This document shows positions 16,474 through 25,802 of a stretch of 64,000 nt of DNA, in pieces. Each line of letters starts with the position of its first letter. Position 1 is the stretch's first letter. Where the stretch lies: the NCBI GenBank assembly GCA_014058405.1, contig CP047423.1, positions 3,084,501-3,148,500 of the forward strand, written 5' to 3'. Below the pieces are notes generated by a model, which worked only from the letters and a program-made list of their open reading frames with translations, did not search any database and was not told the origin of the DNA. The translations under genes were made by a program, and so were the position numbers. Origin of the DNA: Candidatus Nitrospira kreftii. GTDB lineage: Bacteria > Nitrospirota > Nitrospiria > Nitrospirales > Nitrospiraceae.

Positions 16474-18491
16474 TCGAGGCCGTTGGCTCGCTCTTTGGCT
16501 TTCTGCAACTAGCGTCCAACATGATGCTACTGGGCGGGTGTGTTTTCTTGGCGATCGCTGAGGAAAGACTTACTGCCGTCGAGCAACCATGGGCAGCTCG
16601 CCTCAAATCGACATTTCCCTGGCTGGCGCTCCTCCTTCTGATAGGGCTCTTCGGTCTTTTAGCGACGACGACTGCGCAAGCAACCGGGATTGGCGGAAAT
16701 GCCTTGAGCCCACAAGCCTGGTTGGAGTTTTTGCAAAAGACTCGCGTCGGATTTATTTGGACCCTCCGAGCGACCAGTGCGCTCGCCGTCTTGGCAATCG
16801 TCTTGTACGTTCGAGTCTCGCCCTCGGCGCGGTGGCGCTATGTGGTGTGCGCATCGGTATCTTCGTTGACTATCGCTTTCGGAGCACTCTCCAGTCACTC
16901 GGCTGCAGAGGAACACGCGTTGGTAGGCACATTGTCCTACGCCTTGCATCTGGTTGCAGCGAGCGTCTGGTTCGGCGGTCTCCCTGGGGTTGTTCTTGTG
17001 GCCTCCTCCCCGAACACCAGGACCGGAACGGCTGAAGAACGAAGCTATGCCGGGAGAATGTTGAGCCGCTTTTCAGCACTGGCTTTGCCCATAATGATCG
17101 TCATCGTCGTATCGGGCATCGTCGTGGCCAATCGCATGATCGACACAAATTATGCCGGCCTGGTGGCCACCACCTATGGTTGGCTGCTCATCATAAAGCT
17201 GACCCTGCTTGCCCTCATTCTTTCAATCGCTTCGAAGGCGAAATCCGTGTGGGTACCATCGCTCACACAGACCCCTGAAAAAGCGGCAATCGGGGGACAG
17301 AAGCTCCGAACATGGGTGGGTGTCGAGTTTATTCTCGCTATTATCCTCGTCATCGTCGCGACTTTGTTAGCCAACGCGATACCAGCCAAGCATGACGTCA
17401 TCGATAACTGGCCTTACCCATTCCGGTTCTCGATCGACGCAACATGGGACGACTGGCTTGTGAGGACTCTTGTAGGGATCGGTATCGTATTCTTGATCCT
17501 AACCGGCTTGACACACTCCCTCGGTCGCAAGAAACAATGGCCAACTTTATGGCGCATCGCGGTACCGGCAGTGTTAGGAATCTTGGGGCTTGGCGCGACC
17601 TTCTACCCTATCGCTGTGCAATCATACCCAGAAACGTACCGTAAAACCCCGGTTCCGTTCGATGCGATTTCCATTGCAAACGGTGTCGACCTTTTCGCGG
17701 CAAATTGTGTTCCTTGTCATGGGCCGCAAGCTAAGGGGAATGGCGTGCTTGCCAAAACCTTGCCCAAACAGCCGGTCGACCTGTTGACGGAGCCCCATAC
17801 GGCCATGCACACAGCCGGCGACTTCTTTCACTGGTTGACATACGGTCGGTTCAACGGAGTCATGCCGGCTTTCGGCGACAAATTTTCAGAAGAGGAGCGC
17901 TGGGACTTGCTGAATTTCCTCCATGCCAATGCGCGGGGATATCAATCAAGAATCATTGCCCCACGTATTTTGCCCCATCAACCTTTCATGGCCACTCCAA
18001 ACTTTTCCTATACTGCACATGATGGTTCAAGCGGCACACTGAAAGATTACCGAGGGAAACAAGGCTTACTTCTGGTTCTCTTCTCATGGCCGGAATCACA
18101 GGAACGGCTCGAGCAACTTCGGAAGGCTGCCGCCTCGATCACCGAAAGCGGCACGGCAATCCTAGCCGTCCCCATGACCGATCTCACTTCGAAACCCCTG
18201 ACTCTAGCCATGCAAGAGATGCCGTTCCCTGTCGTCACACAGGGCGCCCAAGAGATTTCCAGTAGTTATGCGCTCTTCAGGCGAACCATTTCGATTCCTG
18301 ACCTTTTCGGCGAGGGCACACGCCCAAAACACTTGGAATTCCTCTTTGATCGTTTTGGCTACCTACGTGCGCGGTGGATCCCTGCTGGGGACGGGCCCGG
18401 GTGGGCGGATATTGATCTCCTAGTACAACAGATCACTCAACTTGAGCAGGAATCGGAAATTCTACCCCCACCAGGAGATCACGTGCATTGA
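16470..18491 (+). CDS. copD: CopD-type membrane protein fused to cytochrome c and thioredoxin-like domains
   Basis: A 673-residue fusion. Residues 1 to about 390 form a CopD-like membrane domain with around nine helices, including SHSAAEEHALVGTLSYALH and a His-bearing core. About residues 400-490 are a class I cytochrome c domain with NCVPCHGPQAKGNG and a distal Met in GVMPAFGDKF. From about 510 to the end is a thioredoxin/SCO-like fold (TLKDYRGKQGLLLVLFSWPES) that lacks a CxxC. Plain CopD is ~300 residues. The layout suggests copper import coupled to a redox step at the outer membrane face. It lies in the amo transcription direction. Confidence 0.85.
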   Translation: MIEAVGSLFGFLQLASNMMLLGGCVFLAIAEERLTAVEQPWAARLKSTFPWLALLLLIGLFGLLATTTAQATGIGGNALSPQAWLEFLQKTRVGFIWTLRATSALAVLAIVLYVRVSPSARWRYVVCASVSSLTIAFGALSSHSAAEEHALVGTLSYALHLVAASVWFGGLPGVVLVASSPNTRTGTAEERSYAGRMLSRFSALALPIMIVIVVSGIVVANRMIDTNYAGLVATTYGWLLIIKLTLLALILSIASKAKSVWVPSLTQTPEKAAIGGQKLRTWVGVEFILAIILVIVATLLANAIPAKHDVIDNWPYPFRFSIDATWDDWLVRTLVGIGIVFLILTGLTHSLGRKKQWPTLWRIAVPAVLGILGLGATFYPIAVQSYPETYRKTPVPFDAISIANGVDLFAANCVPCHGPQAKGNGVLAKTLPKQPVDLLTEPHTAMHTAGDFFHWLTYGRFNGVMPAFGDKFSEEERWDLLNFLHANARGYQSRIIAPRILPHQPFMATPNFSYTAHDGSSGTLKDYRGKQGLLLVLFSWPESQERLEQLRKAAASITESGTAILAVPMTDLTSKPLTLAMQEMPFPVVTQGAQEISSSYALFRRTISIPDLFGEGTRPKHLEFLFDRFGYLRARWIPAGDGPGWADIDLLVQQITQLEQESEILPPPGDHVH

Positions 18492-19156
18492 AGTTCCTCC
18501 CTTTCTCCTCGATGAACATCCAATACCCTCATTAATTGTTCCTCTGCCCAAACCAAATCCGCATCACAAACATATTGCACCGGAGCCCAGGGTGAGGAGG
18601 CGTTAAATTTGGGCTGGAGAAATACCATTAGATCTCGAGTTCCGCGCCAGCAATGATATTACGTAACAGATCAGCACGAGGAAGAGAGATATCGGACGCC
18701 CATCATGCCCATGAATAGAGAACCTTACGGCGCTGGGATAGGGCGGTCTATTTTACAGGAATGGCGCACGCAGTTAAATCCATCCTGGAATTAGAGAGTA
18801 CGTGATACTCTAAAGAGTTGATGGACGATCGACCTTTTCCACTGCGGCATAAAGTTACCACTACCTACTAAAGTATGCGCTTGAAATCGATCTACCAATC
18901 TTGACTTCCCCCACGTGCAGGAGTATACATCCGGACTCGCTGGCCAAGCCTCCTACAGCACATAGTTTGCAAGGGTTTAGATGGCCTCACCCCAGATATT
19001 TTGCTTGACTCGTCTCGAATCTTTGTCGGATACTTGTGCACTTTTACGGGTCCTTCCGCCAAAAACTAATGTCCTACAGACTGTGGCGGGATCTTTTCAT
19101 GAGACGTAGCATTTCGGTAGCTGCACACTTTCATTTAACACAAGGAGGTAGGGGAT
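18492..19156 (+). promoter_or_regulatory. amoC upstream region with candidate promoter
   Basis: No gene is visible in these 665 bases. The best promoter candidate is TTGACT (19005-19010) with GATACT (19029-19034) 18 bases away. It leaves a leader of about 115 bases to the amoC ATG, which has aaggagg 7-10 bases upstream. The long non-coding stretch separates copD from amoC and probably gives amoC an independent, strong promoter. Confidence 0.5.
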
Positions 19157-19975
19157 ATGGCAGCTGACAGTTCTGGGCGCGGGTATGACATTTCGCAGTG
19201 GTATGACTCGAAGCCGGTGAAGATCGGCTGGTTTGCAATGCTGGCGATCGGCGTCTTTTGGGTGCTGTATCAGCGGGCGTTTGGGTATTCCCACGGGTTG
19301 GACTCCATGACCCCTGAGTTTGACTCCGTCTGGATGGGACTGTGGCGGTTTAACATTCTGGCCAATGCGGCGTTCTTTGCCGTGACCATCGGCTGGATCT
19401 GGGTGACGCGGGATCGGAACCTGACGAACCTGGACCCGAAACTCGAGCTGAAGCGGTACTTCTACTGGATGGGCTGGCTGGTGTGCTACATCTGGGGCGT
19501 GTACTACGCGGGCAGCTACACCCTGGAGCAGGATGCGGCGTGGCACCAGGTGATCATCCGGGATACGAGCTTCACGGCGAGCCACATCGTGGCGTTCTAC
19601 GGGACCTTCCCGTTGTACATCACGTGCGGCGTGGCGAGCTATCTGTATGCGCAGACGCGGTTGCCGCTGTATAGCCAAGCGACGTCGTTTGCGTTGGTGG
19701 CGGCGGTGGTGGGGCCGATGTTCATTCTGCCGAACGTGGGGTTGAATGAGTGGGGCCATGCGTTCTGGTTTGTCGATGAGCTGTTCTCGGCGCCGTTGCA
19801 CTGGGGCTTTGTGACGTTGGGCTGGTGCGGGTTGTTCGGGGCGGCCGGCGGGGTGGCGGCCCAGATAGTGAGCCGCATGTCGAACCTCGCGGACGTGATC
19901 TGGAACAATGCGCCCAAGAGCATCCTGGATCCGTTTCCCAGCCAGGTGGGCTCAGGCGCCAAGTCCGGCTACTAG
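19157..19975 (+). CDS. amoC: ammonia monooxygenase subunit C
   Basis: AmoC is a membrane subunit of copper-dependent ammonia monooxygenase, which oxidises ammonia to hydroxylamine. The 272-residue protein has about six helices and family motifs such as [32 protein letters not shown] and [22 protein letters not shown]. The Asp and His residues of these last two are the metal-site ligands of the AmoC/PmoC family. The ATG follows aaggagg. Codons are markedly more G- and C-ending than those of amoA and amoB. Confidence 0.97.
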   Translation: MAADSSGRGYDISQWYDSKPVKIGWFAMLAIGVFWVLYQRAFGYSHGLDSMTPEFDSVWMGLWRFNILANAAFFAVTIGWIWVTRDRNLTNLDPKLELKRYFYWMGWLVCYIWGVYYAGSYTLEQDAAWHQVIIRDTSFTASHIVAFYGTFPLYITCGVASYLYAQTRLPLYSQATSFALVAAVVGPMFILPNVGLNEWGHAFWFVDELFSAPLHWGFVTLGWCGLFGAAGGVAAQIVSRMSNLADVIWNNAPKSILDPFPSQVGSGAKSGY

Positions 19976-20018
19976 AAGTGATGGTGAGTCATCCAAATAA
20001 CTAATAGGTCGGTATTCA

Positions 20019-20061
20019 AAGGTGGTGTTGGCGCAACGAGTGCAGCGCGTCACGCCACCTT
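20019..20061 (+). promoter_or_regulatory. intercistronic stem-loop between amoC and amoA
   Basis: Arms 20019-20028 and 20052-20061 pair over ten positions with one G-U, and inner GCGC/GCGC pairing extends it. There is no T-tract. It may stabilise the amoC message or attenuate transcription into amoAB; a separate amoC transcript is known in Nitrosomonas. Confidence 0.55.
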
Positions 20062-20093
20062 CGGACCGGCTGCAATGACGGAGGATGTCAGTT

Positions 20094-20939
20094 ATGTTTA
20101 GAACCGATGAGATCATTAAGGCCGCGAAATTGCCGCCTGAAGGCGTCGCAATGTCCAGGCACATCGACTACATTTACTTTATTCCGATCTTGTTTGTCAC
20201 AATCGTCGGAACGTTCCACATGCACTTCGATCTCCTCGCAGGAGACTGGGATTTCTGGATTGACTGGAAGGACCGTCAGTGGTGGCCGATTGTAACCCCA
20301 ATTACAGCGATTACGTTCTGCGCTGCGCTCCAGTACTACAACTGGGTGAACTATAGACAGCCATTCGGAGCGACCATCTGCATTCTGGCGCTTCTTGCCG
20401 GGAAGTGGGTAACCATCTGGGCTGCTTGGTGGTGGTGGTCCAACTACCCCGTCAACTTTGTCATGCCATCTACCTTACTTCCGAGTGCAATCGTATTGGA
20501 CTGCATACTGTTGCTGACCAGAAACTGGACGCTAACAGCAGTCATCGGAGCCTGGCTGTTTGCTATTCTGTTTTATCCGACTAACTGGGCCATTTTTGCC
20601 TATAGCCATACCCCGCTCGTCGTGGATGGCACGCTGCTCTCATGGGCAGACTATATGGGCTTCGCATATATTCGTACCGGTACCCCAGAATACATCCGAA
20701 TGATTGAGGTTGGCTCGCTGCGCACCTTCGGTGGTCACAGCACCATGATTTCCTCCTTCTTTGCCGCATTCGCATCATCGTTGATGTACATCCTCTGGTG
20801 GCAGTTCGGAAAGTTCTTCTGCACTTCCTACTTCTACCTGACGGACGACAGGCAAAAGACGACAAAAGTGTACGATGTGTTCGCCTACGCGACACTCGCA
20901 CATGGCGATAAGGCAAAACTCTCTGGGGGGAAAGCATGA
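20094..20939 (+). CDS. amoA: ammonia monooxygenase subunit A
   Basis: AmoA is the second membrane subunit of AMO and the standard marker gene of ammonia oxidisers. The protein shows [27 protein letters not shown], cut here to its key elements [10 protein letters not shown] and [12 protein letters not shown], and later [19 protein letters not shown]. It is similar to the comammox form and distinct from betaproteobacterial and archaeal AmoA. GGAGG at 20080-20084 abuts an ATG at 20085 but is nine bases from ATG 20094, so 20094 (MFRTDE) is the start. It overlaps amoB by four bases. Confidence 0.97.
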   Translation: MFRTDEIIKAAKLPPEGVAMSRHIDYIYFIPILFVTIVGTFHMHFDLLAGDWDFWIDWKDRQWWPIVTPITAITFCAALQYYNWVNYRQPFGATICILALLAGKWVTIWAAWWWWSNYPVNFVMPSTLLPSAIVLDCILLLTRNWTLTAVIGAWLFAILFYPTNWAIFAYSHTPLVVDGTLLSWADYMGFAYIRTGTPEYIRMIEVGSLRTFGGHSTMISSFFAAFASSLMYILWWQFGKFFCTSYFYLTDDRQKTTKVYDVFAYATLAHGDKAKLSGGKA

Positions 20940-22195
20940 ACGCTAAACACCTCTTCAAACACTTCGTAATAGGATTCTGCGGAGTGGCAACACTGGCCCT
21001 GACGCCTGTGCTTGACACCACACCTGCTTTCGCTCACGGAGAGCGTTCGCAGGAACCATTCCTCCGGATGCGTACGGTAAATTGGTACGATACGCAATGG
21101 GTTGGGAAATCAACCGCAATCAATGAGGTAACTGAGCTGAGAGGCAAGTTCCATTTGTCAGAGGACTGGCCTCGGGCGGTTGTGAAACCTATCCGCACTT
21201 TCATCAACGTCGGTTCTCCAAGTTCTGTTTTCCTGCGTCTGAGCTCGAAAGTGAACGGAACACCGATGTTTGTCTCCGGTCCAATGGAAATCGGTCGTGA
21301 CTACGAATACGTCGTCACACTAAAGGCCAGACTCCCCGGCCATCATCACATCCACCCCATGTTCGCGGTTAAGGATGCAGGTCCAATCGCCGGGCCCGGT
21401 GGATGGATGGACATCACCGGTAATTACGCGGACTTTACCAATCCGATTAAGACGCTGACCGGTGAAACATTTGACTCTGAAACAATGGGCACGGCCACTG
21501 GCATCATGTGGCACCTGTTCTGGGCAGCTGTGGCTATTCTTTGGGTAGGGTGGTACATGATTCGCCCCATGTACTTGGTCAGAGCTCGTGTCCTTGCAGC
21601 CTATGGAGACGAGATTCTGCTTGACCCGATCGATCGGAAGTTCGGAGCAGCGATGTTGGTCTTCGTGCTGGTTGTGGTCACTGTCGGGTATTTGGCCGCA
21701 GATGCGCGGCACCCTGTCTCAGTACCTCTCCAGGCCGGTGAGGCCAAGATCAAGCCGCTACCGATCAAGCCGAATCCGTTCGTGGTAGAGGTGACCCATG
21801 CTGAGTACGATGTACCTGGCCGTGCGCTTCGCATGACTCTCCATGCAACCAATAACGGCACAGAGCCGGTAACGATTGGGGAGTTCACAACGGCTGGTAT
21901 TCGGTTTACTAACGCAGCCGGGGCAGCTAAACTTGATCCTAATTATCCAGCCGAGCTCGTGGCTGCTGCTGGCTTGACGATGGACAAGGAAGCGGCGATC
22001 CTGCCAGGACAGACGGTTGACGTCAACGTTGAATCGAAGGATGTTCTGTGGGAGGTGCAGCGGTTGGTGGATATTCTCCACGATCCGGATCAGCGCTTCG
22101 CAGGATTGTTGATGTCCTATACTGATTCAGGTGAACGACTCATCAATCCGATCTGGGCACCTGTTCTCCCGGTATTTACACGTCTGGGAGCCTAG
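20936..22195 (+). CDS. amoB: ammonia monooxygenase subunit B
   Basis: AmoB is the periplasmic copper-binding subunit with two membrane helices between two cupredoxin domains. The signal peptide ends before [10 protein letters not shown], placing the conserved His at the mature N-terminus, and [10 protein letters not shown] holds the remaining ligands of the copper site. Helices are near residues 185-210 and 235-255. It is 419 residues long, normal for the family. The start overlaps the amoA stop (ATGA), and a strong terminator follows the stop. Confidence 0.97.
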   Translation: MNAKHLFKHFVIGFCGVATLALTPVLDTTPAFAHGERSQEPFLRMRTVNWYDTQWVGKSTAINEVTELRGKFHLSEDWPRAVVKPIRTFINVGSPSSVFLRLSSKVNGTPMFVSGPMEIGRDYEYVVTLKARLPGHHHIHPMFAVKDAGPIAGPGGWMDITGNYADFTNPIKTLTGETFDSETMGTATGIMWHLFWAAVAILWVGWYMIRPMYLVRARVLAAYGDEILLDPIDRKFGAAMLVFVLVVVTVGYLAADARHPVSVPLQAGEAKIKPLPIKPNPFVVEVTHAEYDVPGRALRMTLHATNNGTEPVTIGEFTTAGIRFTNAAGAAKLDPNYPAELVAAAGLTMDKEAAILPGQTVDVNVESKDVLWEVQRLVDILHDPDQRFAGLLMSYTDSGERLINPIWAPVLPVFTRLGA

Positions 22196-22214
22196 GCAGT
22201 CCTTGTTCTAGCTC

Positions 22215-22270
22215 AAACGCCGATCTGTCCCCATCGCAAGATGGCAAGACAGATCGGCGTTTTTCTTTTT
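22215..22270 (+). terminator. rho-independent terminator of the amo operon
   Basis: A perfect 15-bp stem (arms 22215-22229 and 22248-22262) is followed by a run of mostly T to about 22270. It ends the amoCAB transcript. Confidence 0.9.
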
Positions 22271-22449
22271 CCACTTCCTCAATCCTTTTTTCTGATACCC
22301 AATCGCCATTATAATGCCCTTAGCCCATCTATATTGCCGATTTGCGACTAGTTCTGTATGATACCCCCCTATATATCGCTTCTTCCTACTCTGAATGTGT
22401 ACTCCCCTGTTCTCAGTATTCCGGCAAGAGCAGCGTTGAAGTACTCGTG

Positions 22450-23271
22450 ATGGACCTGATGGGTGCCCCTTCTCACACATCTTCTTCTGCATCTTGGCTT
22501 AGTGCTGTTGAGCGAACTGCACTCCGCCACTTTCCGAATGCTGAAAACGGCGTCGGACACAGGACCCGCGATTACCTCATAGCTGCATTGACCTTCTTAT
22601 GCGTTGGCATTAGTTCATTTTTTGAAATCAGTGCCTCGGCTGACCGGCAACAACTTTTAGGAGGGCTTGCTTGGCTCTTTCTCGCTTGCCTCTTGTTCGG
22701 AGAGACCAGAGAAACGAAAGTTCAAGTAGCCATCGCAGTCATATTTGCGACCGTCGGTGAACATTTTGCCTCTATCTATATGGGAGGGTACACCTATCGC
22801 TTTGAAAATGTTCCTGCCTATGTCCCTCCAGGACATGGAATGGTGTATCTCACCGCCGTTGCCCTCGCAAGGTCAGGCCTATTTGTGAGTCATCCAAAGA
22901 AGATCGCACTGTTCGTCATCGGAGTTTGGGGCACATGGTCTCTTTGGGGAATCAGTGGGTACCCGGATCGTGGAGATGCCGTGGGGGCATTACTCTTTGG
23001 TATATTTTTAGTCTGGCTGATCATTGGCCGTTCACCGATGGTCTACGTGGCTGCCTTTTTTATTACAACTTGGCTTGAGTTACTCGGAACAGCTGTGGGT
23101 GCCTGGCACTGGGCAGCCATCGACCCCCTTCTTGGCTGGCCGCAGGGTAACCCGCCGAGTGGTGTCGGAGCCTGGTATTGTCTGGTTGATGCTGTTGCTA
23201 TCGGTGGTGCTGGTCCTGCCTTGCGAGCAGGACAACGTTTGTATGTCAGATTTCGGTTCAGTCCAGTTTAA
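22450..23271 (+). CDS. multi-pass membrane protein, unknown function
   Basis: A 273-residue integral membrane protein with about seven helices. A soluble N-terminal stretch (residues 1-45) comes first. The loop GYTYRFENVPAYVPPGHGMVYL carries a conserved-looking PPGHG, and WLELLGTAVGAWHWAA follows in a later helix. I cannot assign a family. ATG 22450 or 22459 is the likely start; the frame opens at 22342. It lies between the amo terminator and an MOSC gene. Confidence 0.65.
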   Translation: MDLMGAPSHTSSSASWLSAVERTALRHFPNAENGVGHRTRDYLIAALTFLCVGISSFFEISASADRQQLLGGLAWLFLACLLFGETRETKVQVAIAVIFATVGEHFASIYMGGYTYRFENVPAYVPPGHGMVYLTAVALARSGLFVSHPKKIALFVIGVWGTWSLWGISGYPDRGDAVGALLFGIFLVWLIIGRSPMVYVAAFFITTWLELLGTAVGAWHWAAIDPLLGWPQGNPPSGVGAWYCLVDAVAIGGAGPALRAGQRLYVRFRFSPV

Positions 23272-23434
23272 ACTCGGACAGATCATTTACCGATTTCATG
23301 TTACATACGGGACTGCAGACCATCAGTTTATCATCGCCATCACCAGGTATTGATTACAATAGGCGAGATCTTTCCCCACGATGGTCTGGAGTCGGTCCTC
23401 ATTCGGCACCTACTAAGCCACTCAGGACACTTTC

Positions 23435-24169
23435 TTGAATACTAAATCTTTAGGGCACATTGTATCTCTTCAGGTTGGTCTCCCACGCGTCGTCGCAGTC
23501 AATGATACCGGGACTTTCTCTGGTCAGACGTGGACTACAGGCTTCTTCAAACTACCGATTACCAATCCAGTTTGGCTTGGCAAACTCAATCTATACGGAG
23601 ACGCACAAGCAGACCTTGAGAATCATGGTGGGCTGGACAAAGCCGTCAATGTCTACCCCATCGAACACTATGCCTATTGGAGGCGAACCCTACCTCTGAA
23701 AGACCTTCCATCCGGAGCATTCGGCGAAAATTTCACGACGCATGGTCTGTTAGAAAATGAGGTATGTATCGGGGATACGTTTGAGGTCGGTGATGCGCTC
23801 GTTCAAGTCTCACAACCTCGGCAGCCCTGCTGGAAGCTTGCTCGTCGATGGGGTGTAAAAGACCTGGCTATTCAGTTCCAGGAAACTGGTCGTACTGGCT
23901 GGTACTTGCGCGTTCTGCGTGAAGGTTGCGTCAAAGCCGAAGACCAATTGGTACTTGTCGACCGTCCATATCCACAATGGACAATCGCAGCGGCCAATCT
24001 CATTATGCACCATCAGAAGAAGGATATAGGGGCGGCTCGTGAGCTTTCGAACTGCCCCACGCTTTCATCTCGATGGCGGGTAAAACTCACCAGGCGCAGC
24101 ACAGAGATTGGATTGGAAGAGAACAACTCAGCTCGTCTCTATGGACCACATGAAGAACCGACTAAATAA
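23435..24169 (+). CDS. MOSC domain protein, YiiM-like
   Basis: A 244-residue protein with an MOSC domain (beta-strand fold shared with molybdenum cofactor sulfurase C-termini). Family features are LENHGGLDKAVNVYP, GAFGENFTTHGL, VCIGDTFEVG and the Cys in QPRQPCWKLARR. YiiM-type proteins use the molybdenum cofactor to reduce N-hydroxylated compounds, an interesting activity beside a hydroxylamine pathway, but that link is only inference. The start is a TTG after tcagga. Confidence 0.85.
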   Translation: MNTKSLGHIVSLQVGLPRVVAVNDTGTFSGQTWTTGFFKLPITNPVWLGKLNLYGDAQADLENHGGLDKAVNVYPIEHYAYWRRTLPLKDLPSGAFGENFTTHGLLENEVCIGDTFEVGDALVQVSQPRQPCWKLARRWGVKDLAIQFQETGRTGWYLRVLREGCVKAEDQLVLVDRPYPQWTIAAANLIMHHQKKDIGAARELSNCPTLSSRWRVKLTRRSTEIGLEENNSARLYGPHEEPTK

Positions 24170-24232
24170 CAGACATCGTCCTGACGGAATTTGATTGTCT
24201 ATATCCGCTCACTTTTCTTCTCTAAGATGCAC

Positions 24233-24269
24233 ACAGGGCTGAGCCCATGTGACACAGACCCAGCCCTGT
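24233..24269. terminator. hairpin between convergent MOSC and cycB genes
   Basis: Arms acagggctg (24233-24241) and cagccctgt (24261-24269) form a 9-bp perfect stem with a 19-base loop. It can serve both the + strand MOSC gene and the - strand cycB. No clear T-tract is present. Confidence 0.5.
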
Positions 24270-24312
24270 TCGTCGCGCTGCCTAGGCAGTCCGATTGTAG
24301 AGATTGAGATTT

Positions 24313-24909
24313 TTAATCGTCATCATCCTCATCATCATCGCCCGATTTCTTTTTGACTTCTTTCAAAACCGGACGTCCTTGAGCGAGACTCGCGTTGAGG
24401 TCATTTTCCGGAACTTTCTTATGGACCAGATTTTGATGGCAATCGATACAGGTTGCGCCTTCGCTCTGCATCTTTGCATGGGCGGCTTTCGCTGAAGCCC
24501 CCGGCGGCTTGGTATTCTTGTGACATTCCCGACAGGTGAGGCTGTCCCACTCTTTAAGTTTGATCCGAGCTCTATAGGCGGCCTCAGGCCGATGCTCATT
24601 GAACTTTTCAACGGTTGAATAGTCGGTAGTAAATTCTTTAATGAGAAAAGGCACTCCGTCTACCACGTGCGTATAAACAGCTTTGTGGAAGTTGGATAAT
24701 CCTTGTGGAACATGGCAATCCTTACAACCAGGATCCATACCAAGCGCACCCCAATGCGAAGACTTTTTTAACTCTTCATAAGGGTAAATCTCAGAATGAC
24801 AACTTATACAGAATTCTGTTCTTGAAATCGCTGCTTCACCGCCAAAAACAACGGTAATGAGCCCGATTCCAAGGGCTGCACCAACGGCTAGTGTCCCTAT
24901 TTTCGCCAT
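24313..24909 (-). CDS. cycB: tetraheme cytochrome cM552 (NapC/NirT type)
   Basis: CycB is a membrane-anchored tetraheme quinone reductase that passes electrons from cytochrome c554 to the quinone pool. The 198-residue protein has an N-terminal anchor (IGTLAVGAALGIGLITVVF) and four heme sites: CISCH, CKDCH, CRECH and CIDCH. The C-terminus is very acidic (GDDDEDDDD). It begins two bases after cycA, in the same order as the hao cluster of Nitrosomonas. Confidence 0.93.
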   Translation of the reverse strand: MAKIGTLAVGAALGIGLITVVFGGEAAISRTEFCISCHSEIYPYEELKKSSHWGALGMDPGCKDCHVPQGLSNFHKAVYTHVVDGVPFLIKEFTTDYSTVEKFNEHRPEAAYRARIKLKEWDSLTCRECHKNTKPPGASAKAAHAKMQSEGATCIDCHQNLVHKKVPENDLNASLAQGRPVLKEVKKKSGDDDEDDDD

Positions 24910-24911
24910 TT

Positions 24912-25631
24912 CTAGTCTTCCCCATCCTTATCAGCCTTAACGGCAGGTTTGGCTGTCTTTTGAAACTCCTCGTGGAATTTCGGGATAGGTGGACCAGTGA
25001 ACGTGCCTTCAAGTTTGAAATGCTCATGCATAGCCTTATCGTTACGCACGGACTTTTCAAAATCAAATGCGTACTTCTTGTCGACTTTAGGAGTGAAAGG
25101 AGTATAGGGCTTTTTCACACCCTTCCATCCTGACCCTTCATAGTTTAAGTGGCATGCATTGCACTTCTCTTGAAATTCAAATTCTTGTCCAGCTTCCACG
25201 AGCTTTTCTCGATCCATCGTCTTCTTTGATTTCTCAAAAGCCTCACCAGCTTTTCGGTGGATCTTTCGATAGGCGCTACCGGCGCCGTGGCACGACTCGC
25301 AACCCACACCTGTCACGAATTTTTCAGGCTCCTCAATCACGTAGCCACCCTCTTCACCAAACCCATCGACGTGGCATCCAACACATTCTTTATCTTTGGT
25401 GTAATCCTTTTTAGGATCCAACTTGGCTTTCAGTTTGGCTTCTTTCCTCGTGTTTGGTTTCAACGATTCCATCGCCTTCGCATGGCCAGTCTTATCCCAA
25501 GATTCACCTTCTCCCTTATGGCAGTTATAGCACTTCTTCCTGCCTTCGAAAGTTCCCTCAGCTGAAGCCGTTCCAGCTACTGCTAGAAAGACCGCCGCGG
25601 CGACAAATGCAAACACAGTTCTTTGATTCAC
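24912..25631 (-). CDS. cycA: cytochrome c554
   Basis: CycA is a soluble periplasmic tetraheme cytochrome that accepts electrons from HAO. The 239-residue protein has a signal peptide ending ASA-EG and four heme sites: CYNCH, CVGCH, CESCH and CNACH. It starts with GTG after aaaggag. A 171-base gap separates it from haoB, so it may have an additional promoter. Confidence 0.93.
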   Translation of the reverse strand: MNQRTVFAFVAAAVFLAVAGTASAEGTFEGRKKCYNCHKGEGESWDKTGHAKAMESLKPNTRKEAKLKAKLDPKKDYTKDKECVGCHVDGFGEEGGYVIEEPEKFVTGVGCESCHGAGSAYRKIHRKAGEAFEKSKKTMDREKLVEAGQEFEFQEKCNACHLNYEGSGWKGVKKPYTPFTPKVDKKYAFDFEKSVRNDKAMHEHFKLEGTFTGPPIPKFHEEFQKTAKPAVKADKDGED

Positions 25632-25802
25632 GGCATCTCCTTTCCGATAAATGACAATCGCCTAATTTTTCCTAGATGGTTCACGCATCAGAGGGTTACC
25701 CATCGGTACGCTTTCCAACAGAGAAACGAATGCATTTTAGCATGTAGAAACCGGCTACCGCTACCCTCATAATTGATATTCAAAGAAAATCGTCAGGAAG
25801 TT

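Noticed and set aside
19097..19801. 234-codon open frame antisense to amoC
   Set aside because: It arises from the G/C-ending codons of amoC; its protein is Arg/His/Pro-rich and has no family features.
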